A stretch of 64,000 bases of DNA from Coleophoma eucalyptorum (Eukaryota; Ascomycota; Leotiomycetes; Helotiales; Dermateaceae), in contig JALRME010000014.1 of assembly GCA_026120035.1 (NCBI GenBank), positions 496,001-560,000 of the forward strand. Direction: 5' to 3'. Within the stretch, counting starts at the first letter, position 1, and each line of letters opens with the position of its first letter. Of the stretch, positions 22,132 through 35,145 are shown piece after piece. Position numbers and translations under genes: made by a program. The notes below the pieces were generated by a model. That model was given only the letters and a program-made list of their open reading frames with translations, was not told the DNA's origin and searched no databases.

Positions 22132-25100
22132 GATTAAGATTCAACGGTTGTTGCTGGAAATTTTGCGGTCAATTGTCAAAGGCCTGTTTTGATTTCGTTG
22201 CTAGAAAATAGAAATGAATATAATAGACGGACAGTGCATATGACGAACACTTTATACAAAAGTTCTCAAGAGTGTAAGTGCATACGAAACTATGTCAGTG
22301 CTGTGCCACCTCAGTACTTTCAATCTCGACAAATCTAAGCCTTCTAACCTAAAACCTTCGAATTCTGCAATCAATCATAACTCGGAGTCTGCGGAGATGA
22401 TGGAACAACTGGGCGAGAACAATTCTAAGCTGGGAATATCGTTTCGTGCTTACTTTCTCACCGATAAATTGACATAAAGTCATGTACAAAAGTAAGTTCA
22501 AAGTACCACAAGTCTTAGACTAGGATGCAATTTTTACGTTAATTCAACGTGACCGCGGCACAGTGTTCCAATACCACAACACTCCCAGTATAATGGATCC
22601 CTGCCTTAACTTTCGAGTCGTTCGCCTCCAGAGAGTTTAGCCAATGAATTAAAGAGAATGGCATGGTCGAGGATTGGAGGAAATGAGTTTTTTTATCTCG
22701 AGTATTGAAGGTATGGTACTCTGCTATACAGATTATTAAACGCGACAATACACCTCATATATTGAAGACTAGGGATCAATTATATAGTCAAGTAAGTATA
22801 ATATAAGCTGTTTAGAACGAAAGCCTTGTAGCTGAAGTACATACAAGGTTGTAGTACGATACACAGAGGCGGGGTTGCGGCTGTGACTATAGTGTAAACT
22901 TTTAGAGTTACTACCCGCCCCTTGACTACATATCGCCCTGAGAAATAGAGATCAAATTCTTCTAATTTGTATTCTCAATGGTCAGATACCTCAGACCCCT
23001 TGAATACACAATCCAGCTTCTGGTCTGTTGTAGGGATGTGGGCGCCCCCTCAGCCTCTCTTCTCACCTGCCAGTTCGCTACAACATTTAGCGAGGGAGCA
23101 ACGTGTATAGCGAGTAGCTTTTGTGCCTTTTTCAAGAATCATACACCCAAGGTATTTAATAAATTCATTATTGGCAATTGAAGAGAAAGACAGAATATTT
23201 GACGGCCTAGCATATCGCGAATTCATCTACTCCACATTGGATATCTACCCACACTACCCATACGAGGTTCAATCGCCTCAAGTTTCATTCCGACGTTCGC
23301 GAGGTAAGGGGCAGTGAATCCGTCCATTTGCGGCACGGAAATTGAAATCTCAGAATCCTTACATATACCACGTAAAATACGGCTGAGCTAGACTACGGAC
23401 GAAGTGAATTGGTTTCGACCGAAATACTGGTTCGTCACGCCTCCAATGATTTTGCATCAAATTTACCTCGCGCTAGGTGGATGCCTTCAAACACACAAAA
23501 ACACCAGAGTTACTTCTGTATGTGGGTGACTTATCCCTTTTTGAGCTGCGTATAAATGTAATACTAAGTTTAAAATGGTTTCTGTCCGTCTGTTATTCCT
23601 GTTGATATGATAGGACGCAGCGAGGTGTTTATCAAATACCGTTTTTGAACATTTTGATACCAGGTACACACCATATGTGCGTTCCACGCAGATATTTATT
23701 GATTTTAGCTCTCAGACCTAGGGCTCTGAATGGCCTTACTACAATTGTTATTCTCCCTTGATTTCAAAGCATTCTTGAGTCCAAGGCTATTCAAAGTCTT
23801 ATTAATAATTTAGAGGCTTCACTTTTGGAGGACTCTAGGCGGAGCGAAATAGGAAACTTACAGTAACTGGATGTACTAGATATAAATTCCAATACTGAGT
23901 GCAACATAGGGGCAGTCTCATAAACTAAAGGTGTATTCCTATGGCCTGGAGCTACATACTTGAACATTATTTTTCCTCCATTCTCCCTCGACCGAACAGA
24001 GAGAACTTCCCCATTATTGAGGCTCCCGTACCCCTTCCCGCACGCGGTATCCATCGTAGAGTCTACAAAGTTTATTCCACGTTAAAATATGTCAGAGCCT
24101 CAGGCAGTCGTGCTAAACGCCTTCGTATATGTGAGTTCTATTTTTCTAAACCCCCCTCTTACATTCTTTCAAAATTGAGAATCAATCATCCTAACACAAG
24201 AAAACAAGAAATTTATTTGCAATATCCTAAGACTCTACCTTCCATGCCCATTATATGGTCTTGCCTAGGCAATAATTGACGAGCTAGCTTTGGTTAACTT
24301 ACATAAAGCATCGATCCTAAGCAATGGCTATGAGTTATCACTGTGGAAGGTTGGCAAATATGGAGTCCTTCGTTAATAAATAACCATCGAGTGGGCCCAG
24401 TCAGACTCTGTGATCAGTACCCTTCATTTATTGCCTAGGTGTCGATATTGAATTGGATTCATGGACGCATATACCCCCCTTCCCCTCCACTCCCTAAAGA
24501 GGAAAAATCCAGGGTCCGGATATATGACCCGCACCAATGCTTCTTGGGCAGGGGATGGGATGGCTTCTATGTGCTGTGTGATTATAATAGTATCATTTCT
24601 TTAACTGTTGTCGAACCGCACCTTCGCCAGACTTGCTTTAGTAACTTGTGGGGATATCGTTCAGTGACGCACAGATCACGCTGAACAGTCACCTTGTTCT
24701 ACTCGTATGGTGGGGGTACGAGTCTAGGGCTATACTTGCCTCTCCACGGCCTTAAAAATGTCCTTGCATAGGTCAATTTCCGGGGTCTCCACACTTGCTA
24801 TCTTTTCGCGGCAGCTCGTCAACTAGACCTCAGGTATATCAACACTAAGGAAGCGTACATGGATCAATGATGCATCCAACTGAATGGCTTGCCCAGAATG
24901 ATCACGGAAGCACTCCCTGGGGATCCCTTTAGACAGACTCAGCTGAGATCTCGACTGTAAGCGGTTCCAGGCCTATGGTAGCGATTTCCAGGGGATGGAA
25001 TTTCACGGTGGAAAAATGCCATGCATGCCCGGAGCTCCCAGATACAACCTGATGCCAGCCACAAGCGTGGTCCGCTTGAGCCTGTTGGCGCCCCGGTCGA

Positions 25101-25900
25101 TTAAGGCTGCAAGTATTGGTCGAGATGGTAGCGGGGGCAGGCATTTGCAGAGGCAACGGGGAAGCAAGGACGCCACAGCGGTGGGTTAGCGAGATGCTAG
25201 AGCACGCCTGGGGGAATCCGAGCAGGTCGTCGTCTGGCTGATCAACACCGTATAGCACCGCTGAAATGCGTTTTGGCCGTGACCATTAGGGCATGGGAGG
25301 AATGCCATTGGGGCTGGGCTAGCAGGTGCTTTAGCGATAGCAGTACCTTACCTTTCTGCCCGAGTGGTCACGGTGGTCCTCTGCGGTAAAGTCACGCACG
25401 ATACTCGATGGCCGGTGTACCTTACCATCCTTCGGCCGAGGCACTCTACTTCGTGTTCGCTTCGGTAGTTCGCCCCTCTCGTCTGTTGTCTTGCTGGCTA
25501 TCATCTGTTGTCTGTCGTCTGTCCACGGCAGCACTACCCCGCAAACACCCTCCGGTGGGTTCGCGCTCACGTGGAGTCACCTCCGCAAAAGGTTCCGGTG
25601 GGGGCTGCAAATTTGGGGCACTGTGGAGGGGCTTTTCGCGTTCCGGTCCCTGGCGAATTGCTTTTACTAGCACGAGGGGGAATATCTCCCCATACTCGCG
25701 CCATAGGTGACATCCGGAGATGTATTGGCAGGAGCGCATGGTGGGGTGAACCTACCCCGGAACCCCAGACCCAAGCTGTTCATATAAGGTCGTCGCGCTC
25801 CACATGTGAGCAAAGAGATCTCCAAGGCTTCACGTCGTTGAGAATCACTCAACTCTTCTCTTACCTCGTGTAACGGATACGGACCTAATCCACCGCCACC
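22132..25900. other. 3.8-kb gene-poor stretch with a GC-rich right end
   Basis: No recognisable protein domain, tRNA or splice-consistent gene is seen on either strand. The left part (22.1-24.4 kb) is AT-rich with many short broken frames. From about 24.9 to 25.8 kb the sequence becomes distinctly GC-rich and carries several overlapping open frames (24929-25258, 25331-25873). These have low-complexity composition and no domains. The right end, just before 25901, is the promoter and leader of the MFS transporter, with a strong start context (CCGCCACCATGAC). Confidence 0.4.
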
Positions 25901-27846
25901 ATGACAGCCGGCATCATTGTTCCAACTGAGCAGGAGCTCAAGGGACTCGACTTGGGCAGCACGGAAACTGCCGACCTTATTCGCCATGCCCAAGAGAGTG
26001 CCAATGCAGATGCCCAATTGACCATCCGCCAGGCGCTGAAGAAATACAAAAAGGCCGTCTTCTGGGCTCTGTTCTTGTCTACTAGCTTGATCATGGAAGG
26101 GTATGATTTGGTTATCGTACGTACAGAATTCTTCCGCTCCACCACAGAAAAATATAACTGACTCGGTTGATACGTTAGATCAACTCGTTTTTTGGCCAGA
26201 CGCAATTCTCGACCCGGTTTGGAGTTTTTGACGAGGCGACCAACAAGTACATCATTACCGCCAGCTGGCAGTCTGGCCTGTCAAATTCCTCCGTGGTAGG
26301 ACAGCTGATCGGCCTTTTGTTGAATGCCTATGCGCAAGATCGGTTTGGATGTCGCCCAACCATGATGTTCTTCATGGCCTGGCTTATTGTGTGGATCTTC
26401 GTTCCGGTCTTCTCTCCCTCGTTGCCCGTGTTGGCATTTGGTGAGATTATGTGTGGCACCGGCTGGGGTGTTTTCCAGGTAAGCCACCATGCGCTGCTTT
26501 TCTGCAGCTCCAATAACCAACTAATTCTTATTTTTTAGACATTGTCGACAACCTATGCCTGCGAAGTCGTTCCGACTGTACTCCGATCTTATGTTACGGC
26601 CTATGTCTGTATGTGCTGGGGTGCTGGTATCCTGCTCTCGTCGGGGGTGGTTCGTGCTGTCGCCGGTCTCGAAGGTGATTGGGGTTGGAGACTTCCATTC
26701 GTCTGCCAATGGGTCTGGCCCATTCCCCTCATCATCGGAGCTTACTTTGCGCCCGAGTCCCCATGGAACTCTGTTCGACGTGGCAAGAATGACGAGGCCT
26801 TGAAGAATTTGATGCGTCTTGCATCAGACTCTCCAAACAAGGCGCTGGAGGTTGAAGCAACTCTCGCCTATATCCGATATACAACGGACCTCGAGAAGGC
26901 TGAGACCGCAAATGCAAGCATTCTGGACTGTTTCCGTGGTACCAATTTGCGTCGTACAGAGATTGTTGGTATACCCCGTACTACTGAAAACTACACTTTG
27001 CTGACATAGATGAATTCAGAACTGCGTCGTTTGGGCTGCACAAATTCTTTGCGGTAATGCCATCCTTGGATATTCCGTGGTTTTCCTTGAGGCGGCAGGT
27101 TTCACCGAGCTTCAAGCCTTCGACCTCAACATCGGCCTGTCCGCTTGCTACATCGTGGGCGGCATATGCTGCTGGTTCTTGATGCCTCGATTTGGTCGTT
27201 CGACCATCTACATGAGCGGCCTCACCATGATGTTTATCTGTCTTGTTGTTATCGGTGGTTTAGGCTTCGCCAAAGGCAAGAGTTACCAGATGGCCATCGG
27301 AATTTTACTGGTTATTTCGACTTTGATCAATATGATTACCATTGGACCTGTGTGCTATCCGATTGTTGCAGAGACGCCATCAGGACGTCTAAGATACAAG
27401 ACAATCGTCATTGGCAGATTCGTATACAATCTGACCGGAATTGTTTCTAACTCCATTACACCACGCATGCTTTCTGCTGCCTGTAAGTTCCATTGCTCTA
27501 TGACTTCCGATCCGAGCTGACTCATTGATTGCAGCCTGGAACTGGGGAGCAAAAGCCGCTCTCTTCTATGCCGGTACCAATCTTCTCTGCAATATCTGGT
27601 GTTGGTTCCGGCTACCTGAGACGAAGGACCGCACTTTTGGAGAGATCGACCTGCTGTTCGATGCCGGTATCTCGGCAAGGAAATTCAAGTATACCAAGGT
27701 GGACCGTAAGTCATCTCAAAGCGTTGATTCCATATGAGAAGTAAGCAGAAACTAATGACGAACTAGAATTTCTTGCACAAAACAATTCATCCATCCACTC
27801 TGGTGATGAAAAGCCATCCGCTTTGTCACATGTGGAAAGCTTGTAG
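25901..27846 (+). CDS. MFS sugar transporter, maltose-permease (MAL)-like
   Basis: Plasma-membrane sugar:proton symporter, 551 aa, six exons: 25901-26116, 26179-26478, 26539-26964, 27020-27482, 27535-27705 and 27767-27846. Family signs are LIMEGYDLVIINSFFGQTQF at TM1, DRFGCRPT, the region around YACEVVPTVLRSYVTAYV before TM5, YFAPESPWNSVRRGK after TM6, PRFGRSTIY, and PETKDRTFGEIDLLF after TM12. The N-terminal 60 residues are hydrophilic, with a heptad-like helix as in alpha-glucoside transporters. The substrate is probably an alpha-glucoside or a related sugar. It is not near a matching hydrolase, so the pathway is not visible here. Confidence 0.9.
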
Positions 27847-28969
27847 TTTGGATACTCTGAAGCTGTGGGAATCGATGCGTTCTCGCAAGCGCCACTCTCT
27901 ACATAGAGTTTGGATGATATAGTAATAATTTGCCTTGGTTAGATGGAAATCCAACTATGCATATTTTACCTTATTTAAAAATCATGCCAGAAGTTGAAAT
28001 TTCCATTGAATGCCTCTTAAGCTTGCTAGTGACCAGTGCTTGTCCTCTTCAGACGACGTGCAGTTTAGCGAGTTCGTCTTTTGTTTTCCCTTTCTCCCAA
28101 GTCAGTAAGGTACTTAATATGTAGGGTAAGCGACCGAGCTTCCGGTAATCTGCATAATGACAGCACAAATTCGATTCTTGAAGAATGGGATACCAAAGAC
28201 CCAATCTCCACGTGCAAGATCGTCTGGGTTGGAAACTTGCTTGGCTCTGCCACGTGCTGATCCTGCTGAGTGTTCATCGCTTAGCAGTTCGTATACCCAC
28301 TCCCACTCCCACTCTTGCGCGATGCTTGTACTCCTCCACAAACTGAGAAGAGGTAATATCAGACAGGAATAGCCTTGCCATTCGAAAAGCCTGATGAGGA
28401 GGCGAATTGGGTTTACTCCGCAATTCTCCAGAGCCTGACAGATTGGGTTGTGCTTTGCCAGCAATCTGAGATGTGTACAGTATTGATGAGAAGCGAATCC
28501 ATCTGCTGCCGTCTTTCTCTGGATGAATGCTGGTTCCAATAACCATACATAAATCTGTTCATCGCGACATTAGCACTGGTTCACTAAATCAGGGATAAAT
28601 CTTGATTTTCTGGGTTTGCTCCTTGATAAACGCTTATGCAGCCAAGCTTCAATCTACAGGAGACCTTTTCGCGCTTTTTCTCGCTTTTTCCATCCGGCAT
28701 TCTAAAGCCAACTGACAATGAGCATGTTCAACGGTACATTCATAATTCCTGCTTGGCATTCTTGCACAGGCAAAGATTATGCTTCGCAATTGGCGTAATT
28801 GTTTTTCTATTGTATTCCTAGTTCCCTGTAGCAACCTAGCAATCAACAATGCTGATGTGCTGCAGAGTATTGAGCAGGTTGAGTATTCATCTATAAAAGC
28901 ATTGGCAATTCAACAATGGTTTTTCATTTTCCTTAAGTTCCACGGATTACTTGTTCTCATTCCGAAGCC
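27847..28969. other. intergenic, no accepted gene
   Basis: An open frame of 141 codons lies on the minus strand at 28114-28539. It has no recognised domain, an unusual composition and no clear partner exon, so it is left out. The right end is the promoter of the phosphodiesterase-like gene. Confidence 0.4.
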
Positions 28970-30453
28970 ATGGTCAAAATCATAGCTCCCATTACTTTGG
29001 CTGCTCCGCTCTGGTTGAGCCTACTCGCCATCCCAGCAAATGCTGCACGACAGCCTTACGATGTGAGGAAGATCATAGATGCTTTCCGACAGCCACGGGA
29101 TGATCTGACCATCCTCTGCGCTCACAGAGGCCTTAGGTACGCCAGCCCATGCATTACAAGATTTCAGCTTCATCGTCACTAGTGAAAACAACTGACAAAA
29201 TCTCTACCTAGATGGAACGGCACGGTTGAGAATTCTAAAGATTCGTACCTCCGTGCCTCCGAGGCAGGAATTGAGTGCATCGAGACAGACATCCACCTCT
29301 CGCAGGATGGATACCTGCCCATGGTGCACGACACCGGCCTAGGTCGCGAGACGGATGTGGGTGAAGCCACAGGCCAAGCAGCCTATAACCCCTTCACGGG
29401 CCTGGGCTACAACCCCAGCGTGAAAGAAAGCAATTTCAAAGGCTTCATGGAGAACTTGCATCTCCGCGACGAGGCCGGCCGCGTCCGCCGCGAGACGGTT
29501 GTCACCCTGCCAGAAATGGTGCAGGACATCCACGACACGGGCATGAATGTCGTTCTGCAGCTCGACTTCAAGGACCAGGATGCCGTCGAGCCTGCCTACT
29601 GGGCGCTCAAGAACCTCACCAACGCGGCTGGCGTCCCGGCGAATGAATGGTGTATTTACAAATTGCAGGCTGTCTGGTATAAGACTCCAGCAGAATTTGA
29701 GGCGCTGTCTTGGGTCCAGGATGCCTTTGCGAGCGGAGTCAATTTGGCGTATATCCCGGTGTATAACCCGTCGGATGTTGCGCAGTGGGACACAATGAGT
29801 GGGCTTGAGCAGTTCTCGAAGACCAATTATACCATCAGTGCTGAGATCGAGCTGCGATCGACGGGTGCCCCACTGCAAGATAACCTGGATTTTGTCGAGT
29901 CTGGGAATAGCTCGGATGCACGAACGTTCAGGACGGCAGGAACTTTGTAAGTCTAAACTCCGGCAGTTTAAAGCGCAGCTAGGTACTAATTCTGGGGAAT
30001 CTTCTAGTTTTGCTATCGGTGATTTCATAAACACTACTGGATATGGTGACTTGTAAGAACCCCTCAACCTACCACCCCTCCCCCCCCCCCAACCCAATCC
30101 CAATACTGACCTTGTATGTGTCTAGCTATGATACAGGCAACTTCACACTCCCTGACGATATACGCGTGAATAATTCGGATTATGGGTTCAGTGAGAACGA
30201 ACAACCTGCCTTTTTGGACTCACTCGTAGGAAATTATTCTACCGACGGCCACGACTACCGCTCCGACTTTAATTGGATTTTGGAGTCCGGGTATGATTGG
30301 GTCATTACTGATACAGCTGATGAATGGCATGATAGACTGGAGAGCCAGGGACGGAGGAATATTACATACATGTTGGCAGACGGGAAGGTTGTGGCTAATG
30401 AGACGCTTGCTTCTGGCTGGTATAAGCGACATGCGAGGGACTTTAAGCTGTAG
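28970..30453 (+). CDS. secreted glycerophosphodiester phosphodiesterase (GDPD)-like protein
   Basis: Extracellular metal-dependent phosphodiesterase of the PLC-like/GDPD superfamily, 424 aa, exons 28970-29136, 29212-29946, 30008-30052 and 30126-30453. A signal peptide spans about residues 1-26. The catalytic first His is in AHRG (His52), the metal-binding pair in ECIETD (Glu80/Asp82), and the second His in MVHD (His95). NVVLQLDFKD holds the next metal-binding acid. The C-terminus WVITDTADEW resembles the barrel's closing strand. Several NxS/T sites fit a secreted glycoprotein. GDPDs split glycerophosphodiesters into glycerol-3-phosphate and an alcohol. The substrate here is not determined. 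Confidence 0.82.
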
Positions 30454-31332
30454 ATAAGGAGATCACTCACAGGGAATGAAATGTATACCTACAAAAATGA
30501 CAATATTCATAATCATAAGTATACTTACAGCGGGATGTGAATCAGGATTTCAGAAGGACGTCTGTTGATTCTTGGTTACATTTATTAGTATATTGTTCCC
30601 GCATTTCCCAGCAACTTGAACAAAATCATGCACTTCTGCAGTCCGACACGACAGTTGTACGGCCACTAATTCATAATCACCTCTTGCAAGTCATACGTCG
30701 GCCACTCCACTCACTATTCGCCTGGCTATATCATAATCCAGTCCAAGCCCACGTTGCCTGTATTTCTGCGGCAGCTGGGAGATTTGCATCAATCTAGAAG
30801 AATTGTTCGCAAGGATCCATTTGTACTTACGCAGTGGAAACTTGGAGTGGCTGTCGACGAAAGGCCTAAATGAATCGATCCTCGCAGTCTCGAATTTTTC
30901 AAAATCCGTTCGGTATTGAGAGCAGTCATTTTAAGGAGGCACAATATCGTCGAGGGCGAGTTGCACGAAGCCTTGTTTAGTTCCAAATGTGTTTGCTTCC
31001 TTGTACAAATCACTCAATATATCACTGATTTTCTGAGTGGAAAGTGCATCCATGCGCGCAAGCCTGCATCTAGGCATGGTGTAGATGGAACCTTTGCTGA
31101 CTTGTAGCATGATAAGCGGCCCCAAAAGAGCTTATCGAGCTAAGGTTCCTGTCCATAAGAATACCACAGAGGTCGTGGAATGGCTGCGTTCTAAAATAGC
31201 ACCTCGATCGAAGCTCCAGGTTCAAGTCCATCAATCCAGACATTTGAGCCTCGACTCACTAGTAATTCATGCCTAGAACTGCATGCAGTATTTCATTGTG
31301 GCTCTGTTGTCCTCATCCCTGCTAAACATACA
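30454..31332. other. intergenic with a possible broken gene on the minus strand
   Basis: Around 30830-31125 the minus strand reads as a helical protein-like frame (including ISDILSDLYKEANTFG and YRTDFEKFETARIDS). It is interrupted by a TAA near 30931-30933. No family was recognised and no complete splice model was found, so no gene is called. Confidence 0.3.
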
Positions 31333-32145
31333 CTACGATCTTGTCCACTCGATGCCAAAGAACTTGGTCTTACTCTTCCCTGAGCCATCTGGAGATGTGT
31401 CGGCATTCTCAAGGTATATTCTTTGATTTCCCTTGACATCCAGGTACAGGTATTTGTACACAAATTCGCTGTCGGATGGACGTTTTATCATATGTAGATT
31501 CACCACTCCATGGTTAAGCGGTCCTTCGACATTGAAATGCATGACCAGGTGCTCAACACCACGCGAGTCCTTTCGTGTGGTTGAACTACCAAGATCAGTA
31601 ACTTAACTAGCAGCAATTGCCATGTTACTCACGCAATTGGTCCAGCTCTTGCCCATTTACTTGACGTTGGCTCTCCATATGCCCTTATTTGTCTGCTATC
31701 TCCGAGTAGCGCCACGCATCTATCGTCTGCTTTCACTCTGTCTGCCGCTCGATTGAAGTGTGCTGTCTTACTGTCGAGAGAGAAAACTTCAGTATACATA
31801 ATATAAGCTACACCACCCTGCAAGGAATTAGCTACTAAGATATGGGATGATTGATGGCTCATAAATTACCGTCAGGATCGTCCCGAGAATGATCATTCCA
31901 AAGTTGAAAGACTGCTGTGTAGTTCGCGCAACCTTCTCCTTGCCAGACAAATCTCCCCAAGCCACTCTTCCATCGTCATTAAATGGTGTGACTGTCCTCC
32001 GTCTGGGCTGAGGTGAAGCATTCGATGTTCCAAGGCCAGTTTGTGTAGCATACATACGGGCAGCTATCATTGGCCGTATAGCTGCAGGTAGGCTGAACAA
32101 TGGCAATGCCTTCATGGACTGCATGGTCAAAAGTTGTGCGGACAT
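31333..32145 (-). CDS. TIM21: mitochondrial import inner membrane translocase subunit TIM21
   Basis: Inner-membrane subunit of the TIM23 presequence translocase; it links TOM to TIM23 and respiratory chain complexes. It has 237 aa, exons 31870-32145, 31633-31817 and 31333-31585. A mitochondrial targeting region (about residues 1-40, basic and Ser/Ala-rich) is followed by the single membrane helix FNFGMIILGTILTGGVAYIMY. The conserved intermembrane-space domain contains GVEHLVMHFNVEGPLNHGVVNLHM and YKYLYLDVKGNQRIYLENAD, the family core. The length is typical. It shares a 264-bp bidirectional promoter with the ArfGAP gene. Confidence 0.95.
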
Positions 32146-32409
32146 GATGAATGGAATGTTGACCTCTTTCGAAGCTTTACGAAGCTCTTGCTTATTCTCA
32201 GCAAACTATGAATCTGTGGGGAAAGGGAGCTAAGGACAATCTGAGTTTAGCGCAAAGCGACCGCGCTAGGCATTGGCAATCTGGCCGTGCTTGAACTCCC
32301 TCGATTTGTTCCCCCCAGCATAGGAAGGAAGAATTTGGACACGATTCTTCGTTGCACATATCTTCCGTTCACCCTGTAATATACTGCCGCTCAGCGAGGA
32401 TCTACAACC

Positions 32410-34054
32410 ATGGCTGCTATGGCAAGCAAAACCCAGTCTCTCAAGCTTTTCGAGAAGTTGAAGACCAAGCCTGCGAACAAGGTAAGTACTCGGCGCCCCT
32501 CCTCTCAGCCACACTCGATTGACATTGAACTTCCAGCTGTGCTTTGATTGTGGGCAAAAGAACCCTACCTGGACTTCCGTGCCTTTCGGAATCTACCTCT
32601 GCCTCGACTGTTCTTCAAACCACCGCAACTTAGGTGTCCACATCTCCTTTGTGCGCTCCACGAATCTCGATCGTACGGATCCCCCATTCTAGCAACAAAG
32701 AAATACTAACTGAGGCAATAGAATGGCAATGGGATCAGCTACGTGTCATGAAAGTTGGTGGAAATGAATCAGCTACTAAGTACTTTCAATCAAATGGCGG
32801 AACCGCTGCATTGAACAGCAAGGACCCCACAACCAAGTACACCTCGAATGCAGCCACAAAGTATAAGGTTGAACTGAAGAGAAGAGCCGCCAAGGATGCC
32901 GAAGAGTATGAGCTACTAGCGATGCAAGAGATCAGTCAAGCTAATAAACCTCTAGGTACCCCGAGGAAGTCGTTGTCACCGATGTCGGCAACAACTCTGT
33001 AACAGATGGAACTACCACACCCGCAGGCGAACCAGCAGATGATTTCTTCTCTTCATGGGACAAGCCATCTATCAAGCGACCAACACCTCCGGTCTCAAGA
33101 ACCGCTACACCTATCATCGGCCGAACACCTTCACCTTTCATTAGCGCTGCCAACATTGGAAATGGCATCGCCAGAACCTCCTCACCTTTGGTTGGAGGTG
33201 ACGGCACCGCTCCTGCGACTCGCACTACATCATCCGCCGCATTGCGCAAGACTGCGACAACCGGAGGTCCTCGCAAGGCTAACGTTCTAGGTGCTAAGAA
33301 GACACAAAAGTTGGGCGCAAAGAAAATTACTGGTGATGTTATAGATTTTGATGCTGCTGAGCGGAAGGCAAAGGAGGAAGCCGAGAGAATTGCGAAACTG
33401 GGTTACGATCCAGATGCGGAAGAGGCGCCCCAGAAGACAGCTAGCAAGTCTGCCGATACGAAAATTGCTGCTCCAACGCCTATCAGCCCAGCCAGAGGTT
33501 ATGGTTCTCAGGCCAAGGAGCGCAGCAACAGCGATGTTGAGCGACTGGGTATGGGTGTTGGAAGACTTGGATTTGGTCAAATTGGAGGAGCCAAGCCAGC
33601 TGCTACTGCCCAGAAGAAGATGGGAGGATTTGGGTCAGTTGGACCGATCAAGGCCACTCAAGAAGGTGAGGAGAGAAGCCCCATGATTAATGTGCTTACT
33701 CTGACTTGTGTAGATGACGATGAGAAATACGCACGTCAAAAATTCGGCACCCAGAAGGGTATTTCCTCAGACGAATTCTTCGGCAAGGGAGCCTTTGATC
33801 CTAATGCCCAATCCGAGGCAAAGACCAGACTGCAAGGATTTGAAGGAGCATCAGCAATCTCATCAAACGCATACTTTGGACGGCCAGAAGATGAAGATGC
33901 GGGAGAGGATTATGGAGACCTGGAATCCGCGGCCAAAGACTTCGTTCGGAAATTCGGCGTCACTGCTGGGGATGATCTGGAGAATCTAACTCAGGTCTTG
34001 GGTGAGGGCGCGACCAGACTTCAAGGCGCCATTCGAAGCTATCTCAATAGCTAG
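32410..34054 (+). CDS. GLO3: ADP-ribosylation factor GTPase-activating protein, GLO3/ARFGAP2-3 type
   Basis: Promotes GTP hydrolysis on Arf1 during COPI vesicle traffic between Golgi and ER. It has 480 aa, exons 32410-32481, 32537-32672, 32722-32905, 32956-33665 and 33714-34054. The ArfGAP zinc finger is CX2CX16CX2C with Cys26, Cys29, Cys46 and Cys49. It is followed by [15 protein letters not shown] with the arginine finger (Arg54), then [12 protein letters not shown]. The middle is a Ser/Thr/Pro-rich linker and a basic Ala/Lys region. The C-terminal [14 protein letters not shown] and [10 protein letters not shown] repeats are the Glo3 motifs that distinguish this class from Gcs1. The intron at 32906-32955 is placed to restore [11 protein letters not shown]. 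Confidence 0.93.
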
Positions 34055-35145
34055 TCGGGGTCAATGCAATTCGTGGATTGAAGGGATAACGCAATATGCT
34101 GGCGTTCGGAAAAGGTCGCGTTTCAGGGAGGAAGTAGCTGTAGACGGTGGGTGTAGGGTGTTGAAATAGAGAACGCAAGGCTAAATTTGTTTTATTTTCT
34201 TTCTTTTCTGATTTTGTGGCATAGATTGCGGTACTTTCCTTATACTAAATTTAATGGTGCAAGTATTGTGCTATACGAAGGATGTAGGCTTGTGATCCTG
34301 GAAGACTCTTAAGCAAGCACGGCCAAGCCCGAGCACTCCCGCAGCCATCGATGAACTAAATGGTTGACGAAGCACATCAAGGAGGCTTGTAAGGATGACT
34401 ATTGATATTATACAGGGTTTTAAACGACCAGCAAAACCTCAATATCTTTCGCTTTGACTCAGTCCCCAAGATTATAGCTGGCAGATGCTGGTGAAGGACT
34501 TTGCTCTCGTAGTCTGAAGTGCCTGCTCTGAATACGGCAAAGATGAAGCCACCGGGACCGGGCACAGATTTTAAGGTGTGAACTGCCGATGGAGATGGAG
34601 CTGGAAGATTGGCGCTAGCAAATAGAGTTGTTTTCCCATCGTCGCATCTTGGGGCTCTGATTGGGTCGTTAAGCCCGGAAGCAATCTTGACGACATCATT
34701 TCAGCGACAGCAGATCCCTGTCGAGCTGATGATGGGCTGTGTCTGGGCCTGGATTTGGCTTGGGGACGATTCGGGGTCCTTTGGCGGTTGCTTCACTTTC
34801 GGCTCTTCTGTGTCGGCTTTCCAACTTGCTTTGGGCGGCACTGCTGCCGTTTTCTTCTCGTTGTTTTTAATCCTTTTGGGAACCGGTAAACCGGTCCATT
34901 CTGATCTAATTGTTCCTTTGCTCTTGGATTTGTATCACCTGGAGATCTGCAGCCTTCCGCATATATTGACCTCGGCCGCCAAGCTAGCCCGCGCAGCTCG
35001 CCCAACACAAAGACTTCTTTAGCGTCGAGCGCAATTTATCTGTGCAATTACTTTCTAAACACAACATTCCTCATCTCCTTCTCTCACCCTCGCTCATCAA
35101 TCGCATTCGACCCTCTCCATCGACTGTGACATCTACAGCTTCAGC
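34055..35145. other. intergenic, promoter of the PNS1-like gene
   Basis: No gene is supported. The open frame at 34609-35022 lies in what looks like promoter and pyrimidine-rich leader sequence and has no domain. Confidence 0.45.

Noticed and set aside
22132..24900. Search for a CRISPR-like array or tandem repeats in the gene-poor stretch
   Set aside because: No regularly spaced repeat was seen, and CRISPR arrays are not expected in a fungal genome.
24929..25873. Cluster of overlapping open frames on both strands
   Set aside because: They follow from high GC content; none has a domain or consistent splice sites.
28114..28539. 141-codon open frame on the minus strand
   Set aside because: No recognised domain, low-complexity pieces and overlapping frames of similar length on both strands.
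29339..30103. 254-codon open frame opposite the phosphodiesterase gene
   Set aside because: It is the mirror of a GC-rich coding exon; the plus-strand frame has the catalytic motifs.
34609..35022. 137-codon open frame before the PNS1 gene
   Set aside because: Lies in promoter and leader sequence, with no domain.
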